Assembly: GCA_030550515.1 (NCBI GenBank)
Contig: JAUQPE010000029.1
Coordinates: 124,001-188,000, forward strand
Source: Thermotogota bacterium
GTDB taxonomy: Bacteria > Thermotogota > Thermotogae > Thermotogales > Thermotogaceae
Direction: 5' to 3'
DNA length: 64,000 nt
Part shown: positions 49,803 to 60,167 of the stretch, one piece after another
Layout: every line of letters starts with the position of its first letter
How positions within the stretch are numbered: the stretch's first letter is position 1
The notes under the pieces: model-generated
Told to the model about the DNA's origin: nothing
The model's database searches: none
The model's input: the letters and a program-made list of their open reading frames with translations, nothing else
Translations under genes and position numbers: made by a program

Positions 49803-52357
49803 GCTTTCCTTCCTCCCACCACTCTAATTCTCCTCTCGAATTCCTCAGAGAATTCCCTGTCATGCGTCACAAAAACGATCACTTTGTTCAACTTTTCCAA
49901 CTCCTTTAAAATGGCCGCCACCTTTCGTTTGTTGTCGGAGTCCAGGCTCGAAAATCCTTCGTCTATAAAGAATGCCTCCAATCTCCCTGCGATCGCTTCC
50001 GCGAAAGAAATGGCAAGTGCGATCGATATGAGTGCTCTCTCCCCTCCTGAAAGTCCTTCTGCGCGCCTTTGAACCCCGTTATCCAAAACGACAAACCCCT
50101 TCTCCTCGGTGAACTCCAAGCCGAATCTGCCATCCATCATGACCGATAGGTATTGGTTCGTCCGTTCGAGGATGTTCCTCAAAATCCTTGCCGTGCAAAA
50201 ACTCGGAAATTCGTCTTTTTTAAAGCTGTTCTTCGCAAGCTCGAGGAGCCTCTTCTGTCTTCCCACTTGCTCCAACCGCTTCTCCACCTCGGGTATCTCT
50301 TTTGCTTTAACCTCAAGATTTTCGATCAATTGGTCAATTCTTCCCATCTCTTGGAGAACCCTTTTCCTCTCTTCTTCTGTTCGTTCTATCTTTCGAACGA
50401 TCTCCTCGTATCTCCGTCGAAGCGTTTCGAGATCGAATTCCCTAATCTGACTTTCCAAACGTCCCAAATCGTTCGCTATGTGCTCTATCTTCGCATTCAC
50501 TTCTGCCAATTTCGAACTCGTGTTTTCATCGATATCCGTCTCGGAGAGTTCGATGAAGTCCTCGAAAGAAAGTCCTCTATCCGCCAAGGCTTTGAAAAAA
50601 GCCGTTTCCTCTTCGGAAAGACGCCTCATTATTCCTTCCTTTTCCGCTGAAACCTCAGAAAGGCTTCTCTCCGTTTCCTTCAGCTCAGCAGAGGCGTAAA
50701 CCGTCTCCCTTTCAAGCTTTACCATTTCATCCTCCAACCTTCGAAATTCCTCTTGTTTCCTTTTTCGCTTCTCTTCCAGGTCCTTCAACTCTCCTTCGAG
50801 TTCGGGGAAATAACCTAGTTTCTCCAACTCTTTCTGAAGTACCTCCAACCTTTCCAACGCATCTTTCTTTTCCTTCTCCCTTTCGGCAAGCTCTTCCTCG
50901 TATCTTTTAATTTCCCCTTCTCCGTCTTTCAGAACCCTCTCTAAAACAGCCTTCTTTTTCTCGAGTTCTCTTTCCTCTCTCAGCAAATCCTCGTAGAACC
51001 CCGATTCGATCGTGAGCGTCTTACCGAACTTCCCCTTGAATGTGCCCCCACACACCGGGCAAATTTCACCCACTTTCAACCTTTTGGCCACCTCGTGAGC
51101 CAAGTAGTTCAAATACCCCTCCTCGTTTTCCTTGAGAAGCTCTCTGACTTCCTCAAGTTTTCTTTCCACGAATCTCAACTCTTCCACTTTTCTCTTCAAA
51201 TCTTCCTCTTTCCTTTCGATCTTTTCTTCAATCTTTCTAATCTGGTAGTCGATGCCTCTCAGCCTGTCTTTCAACACGTTCGCCTCTTCCAACAAGGGTC
51301 GACTTGCCTCGACTATTCTTCTTTTTTCCTCTATCGATCTTTCGACAGCGTTCGATTCTTCCAGGAGGTTTCCAAGTTTTCCTTTCATGACTGAAATCTT
51401 TTCTTCAAGGCGTTTCACGTTTTTTTCCAGAGCCTCTTTCCTTTCGACGAGATCGAAGATTCGCTTTTCGAGATGTTTTTCTTCGTTTTTCAAATCCAGG
51501 ATTTTCCGATAAGCGGGGAGTAGTTCTTTTGCTTTCTTTATCCTCCCTTCGATCTCCACTTTTTTCTGCAAGACATCTCTGAGGCGTTTTAATTCCTCCA
51601 ACTCCCTCTTCTTCGACGAATAATCCTTCACGCTTTGCAAGATAGAAGAGAGCACTTTCTCTCTCTCGCGCAAATCGTTCAACTTTTTCTCCAATTCTTC
51701 CCTGTACCTTTCCAGCTTTCTTCTCTCCTCCCTCTTACTCTCGAGATCGAAACTCGAGAGTTCTCGAAGGAGCGAACTGTACCTTTCTTGGAGGGCTGCG
51801 AAATCATTGCTGACGCTTTCCAACCGTTCCTTGATCTTCTCGCTGACTCGCTCGATCGTGTCACCGTAGAGCACCTGAAGAACCGTCTCGGAGATCTCCC
51901 CCCTTGTCGCCTTCAGAAATCTATCTATCTCACCTTGAGGGAGGTAAACGGTCCTCCTGAACACGTCATCCGAAAAACCAAGAATCCTTTTGACTTCGTT
52001 GTTCACCTGATCCACTCTTGAGGCGAGCACGAGGTTTGCCCTTTCGTCCTTGAGCACCGCCCAATGGTTCTTCTTCCTTGCGTCGAGCACCCTAACCAAT
52101 TTGTATTCTCTTCCACCTCTCTCAAACAGTAACTCTATCCTCGCCTCTTTGTCAATTGAAGAGGAATTCACGTAATCGTACGGGTTCCTCCCTCCGTATC
52201 TGATACCGGTTCCAAAGAGGGCAAACATGATCGCTTCAAATATCGATGATTTGCCCGCACCGTTTGGTCCTTCCACAACCGTGATTCCTTCGACGAACTC
52301 CAGATCTATTTCCCTCAATCCCAAGAAGTTTCTCACGTACAGTTTCTTGGGCTTCAC
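49799..52357 (-). CDS. sbcC: Rad50/SbcC DNA-repair ATPase
   Basis: 852 aa SMC-like ATPase of the Mre11-Rad50 complex. Walker A VEGPNGAGKSSIFEAIMFALFG at the N-terminus, long coiled coils either side of a zinc hook CPVCGG in the middle, then LSGGERALISIALAISFAEA (signature) and AFFIDEGFSSLD (Walker B) near the C-terminus. Processes DNA ends and hairpins with Mre11. GTG start overlaps the mre11 stop. T. maritima Mre11-Rad50 is structurally known. Confidence 0.96.
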   Translation of the reverse strand: MKPKKLYVRNFLGLREIDLEFVEGITVVEGPNGAGKSSIFEAIMFALFGTGIRYGGRNPYDYVNSSSIDKEARIELLFERGGREYKLVRVLDARKKNHWAVLKDERANLVLASRVDQVNNEVKRILGFSDDVFRRTVYLPQGEIDRFLKATRGEISETVLQVLYGDTIERVSEKIKERLESVSNDFAALQERYSSLLRELSSFDLESKREERRKLERYREELEKKLNDLREREKVLSSILQSVKDYSSKKRELEELKRLRDVLQKKVEIEGRIKKAKELLPAYRKILDLKNEEKHLEKRIFDLVERKEALEKNVKRLEEKISVMKGKLGNLLEESNAVERSIEEKRRIVEASRPLLEEANVLKDRLRGIDYQIRKIEEKIERKEEDLKRKVEELRFVERKLEEVRELLKENEEGYLNYLAHEVAKRLKVGEICPVCGGTFKGKFGKTLTIESGFYEDLLREERELEKKKAVLERVLKDGEGEIKRYEEELAEREKEKKDALERLEVLQKELEKLGYFPELEGELKDLEEKRKRKQEEFRRLEDEMVKLERETVYASAELKETERSLSEVSAEKEGIMRRLSEEETAFFKALADRGLSFEDFIELSETDIDENTSSKLAEVNAKIEHIANDLGRLESQIREFDLETLRRRYEEIVRKIERTEEERKRVLQEMGRIDQLIENLEVKAKEIPEVEKRLEQVGRQKRLLELAKNSFKKDEFPSFCTARILRNILERTNQYLSVMMDGRFGLEFTEEKGFVVLDNGVQRRAEGLSGGERALISIALAISFAEAIAGRLEAFFIDEGFSSLDSDNKRKVAAILKELEKLNKVIVFVTHDREFSEEFERRIRVVGGRKA

Positions 52358-53517
52358 CTTTCCTCCACCTCTTTCAACATCCCACCGACAAGGTTGACCA
52401 AATCGTTTGCTTGCTCGCCGTACTTCTCGCGCACAAATTCCTTGTAAAGATCCATGAGGTTTGTGGGTCTCAACTCCTCTGAGCCCTCTCCAATCGAAGC
52501 CAGTTCCTGGCGCCTTTTACGCACCATCTCGACTTTTACGACCTTACCTCTCAACCTGTTCAACAACTCGAGCGCAAGGCCCTTTGGATCTTCTAGGTAC
52601 TGAACTCTCACGTATCCATCGAAGACTCCACACGTCCTTTCGAGCTGTTCCAGTGCTTTGTAATCCAACCTTTCGAAGACGAATGTCTTCAGAGGTTTAG
52701 GAGAGGTATCCAAAATCTCGTAAGTGTGGTCGCCGTTACTCCTGAGCGTGACAAGCACGGCTCCTTTTCTGTCTTTCTCTTCAGAAAAGTCCAATCTTAC
52801 GAGAGACCCTGCGTAGAAGGTGAGTGGTAACCCCCTCTCCTCCACCCTTCTGAGTTCGTGTATGTGCCCCAACGCGATGTAATCGACGCTGGTTGGCAAG
52901 AGTTCCCTTGGAACGATGATCTCTCTTCCCGTTTCCATACCGGGCGGTTCCAAGCCTCTCAACGTGAAATGCCCCATGAACACCGTGAACTCGCCTCGGG
53001 AGGTCTCCCTGTATTCCCGCAGTTTTTCTTCCACAAACTCGTTGATGCGTCTTTCGCCTTCCGCAAACACTCTGTCTTCGAGGCCCAACCCTTTGTCAAG
53101 GTAAGGGAGCGGAAGGATCTTCACCTTTTGACCTCTCCTCGCTTCCACTTCTACCGGATCGATACCGAGTACGACGACGTTGGAAGAAACTGGGGTGGTT
53201 TCCTTCAAAAACCTCCCAAGCGGTATCATCCCTTTCCAATCGTGGTTTCCCAGCAAAACGACCACGGGAGCGATCTTGGCCATCTTGGTGAGGTACCCGA
53301 GAACATGTCGTATCGTGTCGACGCCTGGATTGGTCCTCGAGTGAAACACATCGCCCGTTATCAGAAACAGGTCAACCTCTTCTCTCTCGGAAACTTCCAA
53401 GATTTTGTTCAGGATCGAACATATTTCCGGTGTCCTATCCGTCGGAACCGTCTGAGACCAGGATTCGATGCCGAAGTGCCAGTCGGAAGTGTGGAGAATC
53501 TTTAAAGTCTTCAACAT
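52354..53517 (-). CDS. sbcD: Mre11/SbcD nuclease
   Basis: 387 aa. Phosphodiesterase motifs in order: LHTSDWHFG, LITGDVFHSR, VVLLGNHDWKG, FMGHFTLRG and ALGHIHELR, which bind two Mn ions. The C-terminal helices (about 330-387) should contact Rad50. ATG at 53517 overlaps the stop of the upstream gene as TGATG; TTG codons flank it and are alternatives. Works with the following gene. Confidence 0.95.
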   Translation of the reverse strand: MLKTLKILHTSDWHFGIESWSQTVPTDRTPEICSILNKILEVSEREEVDLFLITGDVFHSRTNPGVDTIRHVLGYLTKMAKIAPVVVLLGNHDWKGMIPLGRFLKETTPVSSNVVVLGIDPVEVEARRGQKVKILPLPYLDKGLGLEDRVFAEGERRINEFVEEKLREYRETSRGEFTVFMGHFTLRGLEPPGMETGREIIVPRELLPTSVDYIALGHIHELRRVEERGLPLTFYAGSLVRLDFSEEKDRKGAVLVTLRSNGDHTYEILDTSPKPLKTFVFERLDYKALEQLERTCGVFDGYVRVQYLEDPKGLALELLNRLRGKVVKVEMVRKRRQELASIGEGSEELRPTNLMDLYKEFVREKYGEQANDLVNLVGGMLKEVEER

Positions 53518-53903
53518 CAACGCCCCCCGAGCTTCTCTTCACACCTCTCGAGGTAATGTCTGGCGAGCTCCCTCGTTTTCTGATCGGACGAGATCTTCAA
53601 AACCTCCCTAAAGCGCAAAAGTGCTTCACCATAGTTGGCCATCTTGAACAACTCTTGTCCCTCCACCAGGAGTGATTGCGCCTTTTTTTCCTTGAGCAAC
53701 TCAAAGCCTGGAATCTTTAAATTTTCCCTTTTCACATATTCTTCGAATCTATCGAATTCGGAAAAGATGTAGAGTTCGTAGGCTTTCAAAGTTTTGGTAA
53801 GGGTCTCGTTCTTCGTCTTCAATTCCCTGTAATTGAAGTATTGAACCAGCGTGAGAAGCGCGAACAAGGTGAGGATCGTCAGATAAAACGCTTCCCTTTT
53901 CAT
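53517..53903 (-). CDS. Membrane-anchored TPR-like protein
   Basis: 128 aa: one N-terminal membrane helix ([21 protein letters not shown]), a charged helical stretch, and a TPR-like pair at the end ([51 protein letters not shown]). Resembles T. maritima TM1634 by position and shape. Function unknown; no catalytic residues. Overlaps lon and mre11 genes by one to four bases. Confidence 0.75.
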   Translation of the reverse strand: MKREAFYLTILTLFALLTLVQYFNYRELKTKNETLTKTLKAYELYIFSEFDRFEEYVKRENLKIPGFELLKEKKAQSLLVEGQELFKMANYGEALLRFREVLKISSDQKTRELARHYLERCEEKLGGR

Positions 53904-56266
53904 TCAGCGATGGCCTCCTTGATCACCTGAGATATATCCTCACAGAACACAAGCGTCATACCTTCCAAATAGTCCTTCGGTATCCTCTCCACGTCACCTT
54001 CGTTTCCCTCGGGAAGGATCACCTTCCTCACACCCGCCCTTTTCGCCGCGAGGAGCTTCTCCTTTATACCTCCAACGGGAAGTATTTTTCCCCTCAGGGT
54101 TATTTCGCCAGTCATGGCGACGTCTCTTCTCACTTTTTTACCTGTAACCGCAGAGTAGAGAGCCGTTACCATCGTCACACCTGCGGAAGGACCATCTTTG
54201 GGGACCGCCCCTTCCGGAACGTGTATGTGGATGTCGTTCCTTTCGAAGAGTTCTTGACAGCCTTCGCCGCACATCTTTCTCACGATGCTCAAAGCGATGC
54301 GGGCTGACTCCCTCATCACTTCTCCCATATTCCCTGTCAAGATCAAACGTCCCTTTCCGGGGACCAGGAGGCTCTCGACCACCAGGACGCTCCCTCCCAC
54401 TGGAGTCCACGCAAGACCAGTGGTGGCACCTACAACATCCTCCTTTAGAAGCTCATCTTTTCGGAAGGGTGGAGCACCGAGTATCCTTTCCACATCTCCA
54501 GCAGTTATCCTGTACTCTTTCTTCCCCTCTTCCTTGACGAGGCACTTCCTCACCACTTTTTCCAGCGTTCTCTCTAAATTTCTGACGCCAGCCTCGCGCG
54601 TATAGCCCTCAATTATCTTCTTTATGGCTCCAGGCGTGAAGTCAAGTTTCTCAAGGTTGTAGAGGTTCGCTATCTTTGGGACAATGTAATCCTTAGCGAT
54701 ACGGTATTTTTCTTGATCCGAATAACCGGTGATTTCGATGACTTCCATTCGATCCCTGAGCGCAGGAGGTATCGTGTGGAGAACGTTTGCGGTGGTGATG
54801 AAAAGAACCTGAGATAGGTCGAAGGGTATTTCCAAGAAATGATCGACAAAATCCTTGTTCTGCTCTGGGTCCAAAACTTCCAGGAGTGCGGCGGCTGGGT
54901 CTCCCTGAAAACTGATCCCCATCTTGTCTATCTCGTCCAAAAGGATGACGGGATTTTTCGTACCCACACGCCTGATGAGCTGGATTATCCTCCCCGGCAT
55001 GGCACCAACGTAGGTCCTACGATGCCCCTTTATCTCGGCTTCGTCCCTGAGACCTCCCAGGGACATCCTTGCAAACTTCCTTCCCATCGCCTCAGCTATC
55101 GTCCTTCCGAGGGACGTCTTCCCAACTCCTGGTGGGCCCACAAGGCAGAGGATGGGGGCTTTCATGTTCTTGGAGTACTTTCTGGCTGCCAAGTATTCAA
55201 GGATCCTTTCTTTCACCTCTTCGAGCCCAAAGTGGTTCTTGTCGAGGATACGCTTGGCTTGCTCTATCTCCAATCTGTCTTCCGTGAGGGTATTCCAAGG
55301 AAGCCCTAGAAGCCAGTCCAAATAGGTCCGGACAACTGTCGCTTCCGCGCTGTAAGGCGACATTTTTTCGAGCCTTTGTATCTCTTTGATGGCCTTTTCT
55401 TTCACGTAATCTGGATAATCTTCCTTTTCAACTCTTTCGTAAAGCTCCTTTATCTCCAACTCTTCTTCTGCGCCGAGCTCTTCTTTTATGGCCCTGAGTT
55501 TTTCCCTGAGGAAGAACTCCCTCTGGCTCTTTTCTATCCTACTTTTGACCTTCTGTTCGATCTCTTCTTCTATTTCCAGGATCTCGATTTCCTTCACCAG
55601 TATGGACAGAACTTTCTCCAGCCTTTCCTGTGGGTGTAAAGTTTCCAGAAGCTGCTGCTTCGTCTCAAGAGGTGCCGGTATGATGGAAGCCACGAAATCT
55701 GCGAATTTATCAGGATCCTCCATTTCCTTCACCGTCGAAAGCGTTTCGGGTGGAAACTTCTTCGTCAGGTTGAAGTACCTGACCACCTTATCTTTGACGC
55801 TCCTGACAACGGCCTCCAACTTTCTCGTCTTTCTGTATTTGACCTTCAGAACTTCGATTTCCACCAGAAAGAACGGCTCTTCCTTCACAAAATCCTTTAT
55901 TTTGGCCCTTTCTAAACCCTCCACCAGAACTTTGAAGGTCTCGTCGGGGAGCTTCATGATTTGGAGGACCTTCACCACGGTTCCCACCCTGTAAAGGTCC
56001 TTCGGTTCGGGGTCCTCAACTGTGGTGTCGATTTGGTTCACAACCACCAGCAATCTATCGTATTTTTCCATAGATTCTTCCAAGGCCATAAGAGATTTCG
56101 TCCTACCGACGTAAAAAGGTACCACCGTGTTTGGAAAGACACCGAGGCCATTTCTGAGTGGTATACAGGGAAGATTGGAAGGTATTACTAAACTTTCCTC
56201 TTGTTCTTTGGCGAGTTTTTCAAGAGCTTTGAACTTTTTCTTCGAATTCCCTGATCGCTTCGACAA
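53900..56266 (-). CDS. lon: ATP-dependent protease Lon (LonA)
   Basis: 788 aa. N-terminal substrate-binding domain ([21 protein letters not shown]), AAA domain with GPPGVGKT at 377-384 and VILLDEIDK, and protease domain with Ser694 in [11 protein letters not shown] and Lys737 in [14 protein letters not shown], the catalytic dyad. TTG start at 56266 has the strong AGGAGGTGAG site and lies 47 bases inside tsaE, so the overlap seems real. Degrades damaged and regulatory proteins. Confidence 0.95.
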   Translation of the reverse strand: MSKRSGNSKKKFKALEKLAKEQEESLVIPSNLPCIPLRNGLGVFPNTVVPFYVGRTKSLMALEESMEKYDRLLVVVNQIDTTVEDPEPKDLYRVGTVVKVLQIMKLPDETFKVLVEGLERAKIKDFVKEEPFFLVEIEVLKVKYRKTRKLEAVVRSVKDKVVRYFNLTKKFPPETLSTVKEMEDPDKFADFVASIIPAPLETKQQLLETLHPQERLEKVLSILVKEIEILEIEEEIEQKVKSRIEKSQREFFLREKLRAIKEELGAEEELEIKELYERVEKEDYPDYVKEKAIKEIQRLEKMSPYSAEATVVRTYLDWLLGLPWNTLTEDRLEIEQAKRILDKNHFGLEEVKERILEYLAARKYSKNMKAPILCLVGPPGVGKTSLGRTIAEAMGRKFARMSLGGLRDEAEIKGHRRTYVGAMPGRIIQLIRRVGTKNPVILLDEIDKMGISFQGDPAAALLEVLDPEQNKDFVDHFLEIPFDLSQVLFITTANVLHTIPPALRDRMEVIEITGYSDQEKYRIAKDYIVPKIANLYNLEKLDFTPGAIKKIIEGYTREAGVRNLERTLEKVVRKCLVKEEGKKEYRITAGDVERILGAPPFRKDELLKEDVVGATTGLAWTPVGGSVLVVESLLVPGKGRLILTGNMGEVMRESARIALSIVRKMCGEGCQELFERNDIHIHVPEGAVPKDGPSAGVTMVTALYSAVTGKKVRRDVAMTGEITLRGKILPVGGIKEKLLAAKRAGVRKVILPEGNEGDVERIPKDYLEGMTLVFCEDISQVIKEAIAE

Positions 56267-56714
56267 GATAGCTCACCTCCTCGGGGATTTCCAACTTCAC
56301 GGTTCTTCTATCCTCGCTCTCCACCTCTATCCTCACCCGTATCGAGTCCTCGGGCCAAAAATCTTCGTAGAGATCTCCCCACTCCACCACGATCACTCCT
56401 TCGTCCTCTTCGATTAGATTCTCCACATCGAAGAGAAGAAAGTCTGGCCTTTCCAGCCTGTACAGGTCCAGGTGGTAGATGGTGATTCTCCCCACGTAGA
56501 CGTTCATGAGGGTGAAAGTTGGGCTTCTCACCGCATCTTCGCTTAAACCTGTCCCCCCGACCATCCCTTTCACAAACGTGGTCTTGCCTGACCCCAACTC
56601 CCCCGTCAAAACCAACTTTTCCCTTCCCTTCAAATGTTTGGCCAGGGTTTTCCCCAACTCTTTCAATCTTGTCTCGTCCAGGCCACAAAATTTCGCGACT
56701 ATCACGTTCCACAA
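56220..56714 (-). CDS. tsaE: tRNA threonylcarbamoyladenosine ATPase TsaE
   Basis: 164 aa P-loop protein: [39 protein letters not shown] and [17 protein letters not shown], all standard TsaE motifs. Works with TsaB and TsaD to make t6A37 in tRNAs. The 3' 47 bases are shared with lon, which has its ribosome site there. Divergent from the DUF72 gene. Confidence 0.94.
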   Translation of the reverse strand: MWNVIVAKFCGLDETRLKELGKTLAKHLKGREKLVLTGELGSGKTTFVKGMVGGTGLSEDAVRSPTFTLMNVYVGRITIYHLDLYRLERPDFLLFDVENLIEEDEGVIVVEWGDLYEDFWPEDSIRVRIEVESEDRRTVKLEIPEEVSYLVEAIREFEEKVQSS

Positions 56715-56752
56715 CCCCTCTTTCTGATAGAATTACCTCGGAGGGAACCTGG

Positions 56753-57538
56753 ATGATACTCGTGGGAACGAGTGGTTTTTCTTTCGAAGACTGGAGAGGA
56801 ACGGTTTACCCTGAGGTTGTGAGTCCCTCCCAATTCCTGAAGTATTATTGGGCCGTGCTCGGGTTCAGGATAGTGGAACTCAACTTCACCTATTATACTA
56901 GACCGTCCTGGAAATCTTTCGCTCAAATGCTCAGAAAAACTCCCCCGGATTTCTATTTTACTGTGAAAGTGCCTGGGGAAATCACCCACGCTTTTTGGAA
57001 GGCAAGGGAAGATCCTTCACAACTTGTTCGGGATTTTTCGGTTCAGATAAGTCCTCTCGTTGAGGAAGGAAGGTTCAAATGTGCGCTCGCGCAGTTTCCC
57101 TTTTCCTTCAAATACTCAAAAGAAAACTTGGATTATCTGGGACGCGTTCGAAGCACCTTTTCAGGGGCTCTCGCTTTCGAATTCAGGCATGCGAGCTGGG
57201 ACAGGGAAGAAACTTACGAGTTTCTGAGAGAACACGACATCACCTTCGTTGCGGTCGACGAGCCCAGTCTTCCGAACCTCTTTCCCTACAAGCCTCTCGC
57301 GACAAGCGATTTAGCCTACTTCAGGTTCCACGGAAGGAATCAAAAGTGGTTCGAAGTGGAAGGAGACGAGCGTTACAACTATCTCTACAGCGATGAAGAA
57401 CTCCTACTCTTCAAGGAGGACATATTAAAATTATCGAGGATGGTGAGGGAGACGTACGTGTTCTTCAACAACTGCTATCAAGGTCAAGCGGTCAGGAACG
57501 CCCAAACTCTTTTGAGATGGTTGGAGGGGAGATCTTGA
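56753..57538 (+). CDS. DUF72 family protein
   Basis: 261 aa: ILVGTSGFSFEDWRGTVYPEVVSPSQFLKYYW at the start, VELNFTYYTRPSW, YFTVKVPGEITHAF, ALAFEFRHASWDRE and YVFFNNCYQGQAVRNAQTLLRWL, the DUF72 TIM-barrel pattern. Biochemical role unknown to me. The ATG follows CGGAGGG; a TGATAGAAT extended -10 at 56725-56733 may start this plus-strand operon. Confidence 0.9.
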   Translation: MILVGTSGFSFEDWRGTVYPEVVSPSQFLKYYWAVLGFRIVELNFTYYTRPSWKSFAQMLRKTPPDFYFTVKVPGEITHAFWKAREDPSQLVRDFSVQISPLVEEGRFKCALAQFPFSFKYSKENLDYLGRVRSTFSGALAFEFRHASWDREETYEFLREHDITFVAVDEPSLPNLFPYKPLATSDLAYFRFHGRNQKWFEVEGDERYNYLYSDEELLLFKEDILKLSRMVRETYVFFNNCYQGQAVRNAQTLLRWLEGRS

Positions 57539-57834
57539 ACATCATAGAAGAACTCCTGAAAGATCTCGAAGACGATGAAGAGAATTTCTTTGAAAAGCTG
57601 GGCAAAAAGTACCATGCCCTCAGGAAAAAGTACTCCGAAGAGGAGATACAGAGAGCCCTCGAGGCGATTCTTTTTGCTTTAGAAGTTTCCGAGCGCACAA
57701 TCCTTCCTTTATTTTCCGAAGAATACGAGAGATCCAAGAGAGTCTTCGTGGAAGACGTGACCGCACAGGATATAGCGGATTTCTTGGAGGGAAAGATCGG
57801 GGAGGTAGAGTTAGAGGGGAAGAGGTGGTATTGA
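57535..57834 (+). CDS. Small acidic helical protein, unknown
   Basis: 99 aa, Glu/Asp-rich, predicted mostly helical (LNIIEELLKDLEDDEENFFEKLG, EIQRALEAILFALEVSERTI). I recognise no family. The TTG at 57535 overlaps the DUF72 stop (TTGA) and follows GGAGGGGAG; an ATG six codons earlier is the alternative. Between DUF72 and glmU in the same operon. Confidence 0.65.
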   Translation: MNIIEELLKDLEDDEENFFEKLGKKYHALRKKYSEEEIQRALEAILFALEVSERTILPLFSEEYERSKRVFVEDVTAQDIADFLEGKIGEVELEGKRWY

Positions 57835-57852
57835 GGAGATTGGGGTGAGAAG

Positions 57853-59193
57853 ATGAAAGCGTTGATTTTGGCTGCGGGTAAAGGTACCAGGATGAAATCG
57901 AAATACCCCAAAGTGTTGCACACACTCTCTGGAAAACCCATGATAAAGTGGATCATCGAAACCGTGAGCTCAGTTGTACAGGAAGTAGGGGTGGTGCTTG
58001 GTTTCGGTTCGGATCTGGTGAGGAAGCACTTGCCGGATTGGGTGAGAGTCTTTGTCCAGGAAGAACAGCTGGGAACGGCACATGCCGTTATGTGCGCAAG
58101 AAGCTTTATAGATCCAGGCGAAGACATCCTGGTACTCTACGGCGACACTCCCTTGATAAAGTCAAACACTTTGAAGAGGATGATCGAAGAACACAGAAAT
58201 GGAGCAGAAGTCACTTTGTTGACCGCAAAGCTCGACGATCCAACGGGTTACGGGAGGATCGTCCGAAGGGATGGCAGAATAGAAGTGATCGAGGAAGGAG
58301 AACTCTCAAGTGAAGAAAGGCTCGCCCTCAAAGAAGTGAACGCAGGTTTTTACGTCTTCTCTGGCGCCTTCCTTCTGGATGCACTACCCAGGGTTGGAAG
58401 AAACAATTCCAAGAACGAGTATTACCTCACAGACGTTGTGAAACTTGCGCAGAGAGTGAGAATCGTTGAGGTTTCGGATCCCATCGAGATCGTTGGTGTG
58501 AACACCAGGAAAACTTTGATTTCGCTGGAAGAGTTCCTGAGGAGAAAGAAGATAGAGGAACTTTTGGAGAACGGTGTGACAGTGATCGATCCCAACACCA
58601 CTTACATCCACTATTCAGTTGAAGTGGGAATCGATACCGTAATCCACCCGATGACCTTCATCGAGGGAGAGACCAGGATAGGGGAAGACTGCGAGATAGG
58701 TCCCATGACGAGAATCGTGAACTGCGTGATAGGAAACGGGGTGAAAGTGGAGAGGTCGGAATGTTATGGAGCGGTCATCGAAGACAACGTCATCGTGGGG
58801 CCTTTTGCAAGGCTCAGAGAAGGTACCGTACTGAAGAGAAATTCGAGGATAGGAAACTTCGTGGAAGTCAAAAAGAGTATCATTGGAGAGGAAACGAAAG
58901 CCCTCCACCTCTCTTACATAGGGGACGCCTTCGTTGGCAGAAACGTGAACATCGGCGCCGGAACGATCACCTGTAACTACGATGGGAAGAAGAAGAACCC
59001 CACGTTCATAGAAGACAACGCTTTCATCGGTAGCAACACTTCTTTAGTGGCACCCGTGAGGATTGGTGAGGGTGCTTTCGTGGGAGCAAGTTCCGTCATC
59101 ACAGACGACGTTCCTCCTTATTCGCTCGCTTTGGGAAGGGCGAGGCAGGTTGTGAAAGAAAATTGGGTTTTGAAAAGGAGAGGGGAGGAATGA
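57853..59193 (+). CDS. glmU: Bifunctional GlmU (UDP-GlcNAc synthesis)
   Basis: 446 aa. N-terminal uridyltransferase (LILAAGKGTRMKSKYPKVLHTLSGKPMI, YGDTPLI, EVNAGFYVF) and C-terminal left-handed beta-helix acetyltransferase (hexapeptide repeats, NFVEVKKSIIGEETKALHLSYIGDAFVGRNVNIGAGTITCNYDG). Makes UDP-N-acetylglucosamine for peptidoglycan. Followed by prs after one base. Confidence 0.96.
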   Translation: MKALILAAGKGTRMKSKYPKVLHTLSGKPMIKWIIETVSSVVQEVGVVLGFGSDLVRKHLPDWVRVFVQEEQLGTAHAVMCARSFIDPGEDILVLYGDTPLIKSNTLKRMIEEHRNGAEVTLLTAKLDDPTGYGRIVRRDGRIEVIEEGELSSEERLALKEVNAGFYVFSGAFLLDALPRVGRNNSKNEYYLTDVVKLAQRVRIVEVSDPIEIVGVNTRKTLISLEEFLRRKKIEELLENGVTVIDPNTTYIHYSVEVGIDTVIHPMTFIEGETRIGEDCEIGPMTRIVNCVIGNGVKVERSECYGAVIEDNVIVGPFARLREGTVLKRNSRIGNFVEVKKSIIGEETKALHLSYIGDAFVGRNVNIGAGTITCNYDGKKKNPTFIEDNAFIGSNTSLVAPVRIGEGAFVGASSVITDDVPPYSLALGRARQVVKENWVLKRRGEE

Positions 59194-59194
59194 T

Positions 59195-60142
59195 ATGTCT
59201 TTCTCCAACGACATGAAGATCTTCGCTGGAAACTCGAACAGACCCTTGGCTGAGAGAATCGCCAAGTATTTGAACATGGAATTGGGAGACTGCGAAGTTG
59301 GAAGGTTCGCGGATGGTGAGATCAACGTGAGGATAAACGAGACTGTCAGAGGGCACGACACCTTCCTGATCCAGTCTACCTCTCCTCCTGTCAACGAAAA
59401 CCTGATGGAACTCCTCATCATGATCGATGCCTTCAAGAGGGCTTCGGCGAATTCTGTGGCTGTGGTCGTTCCGTACTACGGATACGCAAGGCAAGACAGG
59501 AAGGCGAAAGGAAGAGACCCTATTAGCGCCAAACTCGTTGCCAACTTGATCACAGTCGCGGGTGCTTCGAGGGTCCTCACCGTCGATCTCCACGCCGAGC
59601 AGATACAGGGGTTCTTCGACATACCTGTGGACAACCTCTGGAGCTATCCCGTGTTCGTGGAAGAGCTCCAGAAAAAGGAAAACGTGATACCGGAAGAGAC
59701 CGTGGTTGTTTCACCTGATGTTGGTGGCGTTCGAAGGGCTAGAAGGTTGGCCGAACGTCTCGGAACCTCTCTGGCCATCCTGGACAAGAGGAGGCCAAAG
59801 GACAACGAAGCCGAGATAGTCAACATCATAGGTGACGTGAAAGACAAATTGGTGATACTCTTTGATGATATAATAGACACTGCCCACTCCATAGTGAAAG
59901 GTGCGGAAGTGTTGAAAGAAGCCGGAGCAAAACGGATAATAGCGTGCGCAACTCACGGGGTATTTTCTCAGGGAGCCTTGGAGAGGATAGAGGAGTCGTG
60001 CATAGACGTGGTTTACATAACCGACACCATACACCACCGACAGCTCCCGGAAAAGGTGAAGGTGTTGTCTGTGGCACCCCTCATAGGAGAGGCGATCATA
60101 CGCATCAGGAAACATCTGTCTGTGAGCATCCTGTTCAGATGA
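59195..60142 (+). CDS. prs: Ribose-phosphate pyrophosphokinase
   Basis: 315 aa class I PRPP synthetase: FAGNSNRPLAERIAKYL, QSTSPPVNENLMELLIMIDA, PYYGYARQDRKAKGRDPISAKLVANLI, VDLHAEQIQGFFDIPVDNL, VVSPDVGGVRRARRLAE and ILFDDIIDTAHSIVKGAEVL (PRPP loop). PRPP feeds nucleotide, His and Trp synthesis. glmU-prs-rplY-pth is a very common gene order. Confidence 0.96.
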   Translation: MSFSNDMKIFAGNSNRPLAERIAKYLNMELGDCEVGRFADGEINVRINETVRGHDTFLIQSTSPPVNENLMELLIMIDAFKRASANSVAVVVPYYGYARQDRKAKGRDPISAKLVANLITVAGASRVLTVDLHAEQIQGFFDIPVDNLWSYPVFVEELQKKENVIPEETVVVSPDVGGVRRARRLAERLGTSLAILDKRRPKDNEAEIVNIIGDVKDKLVILFDDIIDTAHSIVKGAEVLKEAGAKRIIACATHGVFSQGALERIEESCIDVVYITDTIHHRQLPEKVKVLSVAPLIGEAIIRIRKHLSVSILFR

Positions 60143-60167
60143 TGAAGCCACACAGGAGGGAAGAGCC

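Noticed and set aside
56519-56752. Long N-terminal extension of the DUF72 gene
   Set aside because: The extension is antisense to tsaE and Ser/Pro-rich; the ATG at 56753 has a good ribosome site and starts the conserved domain.
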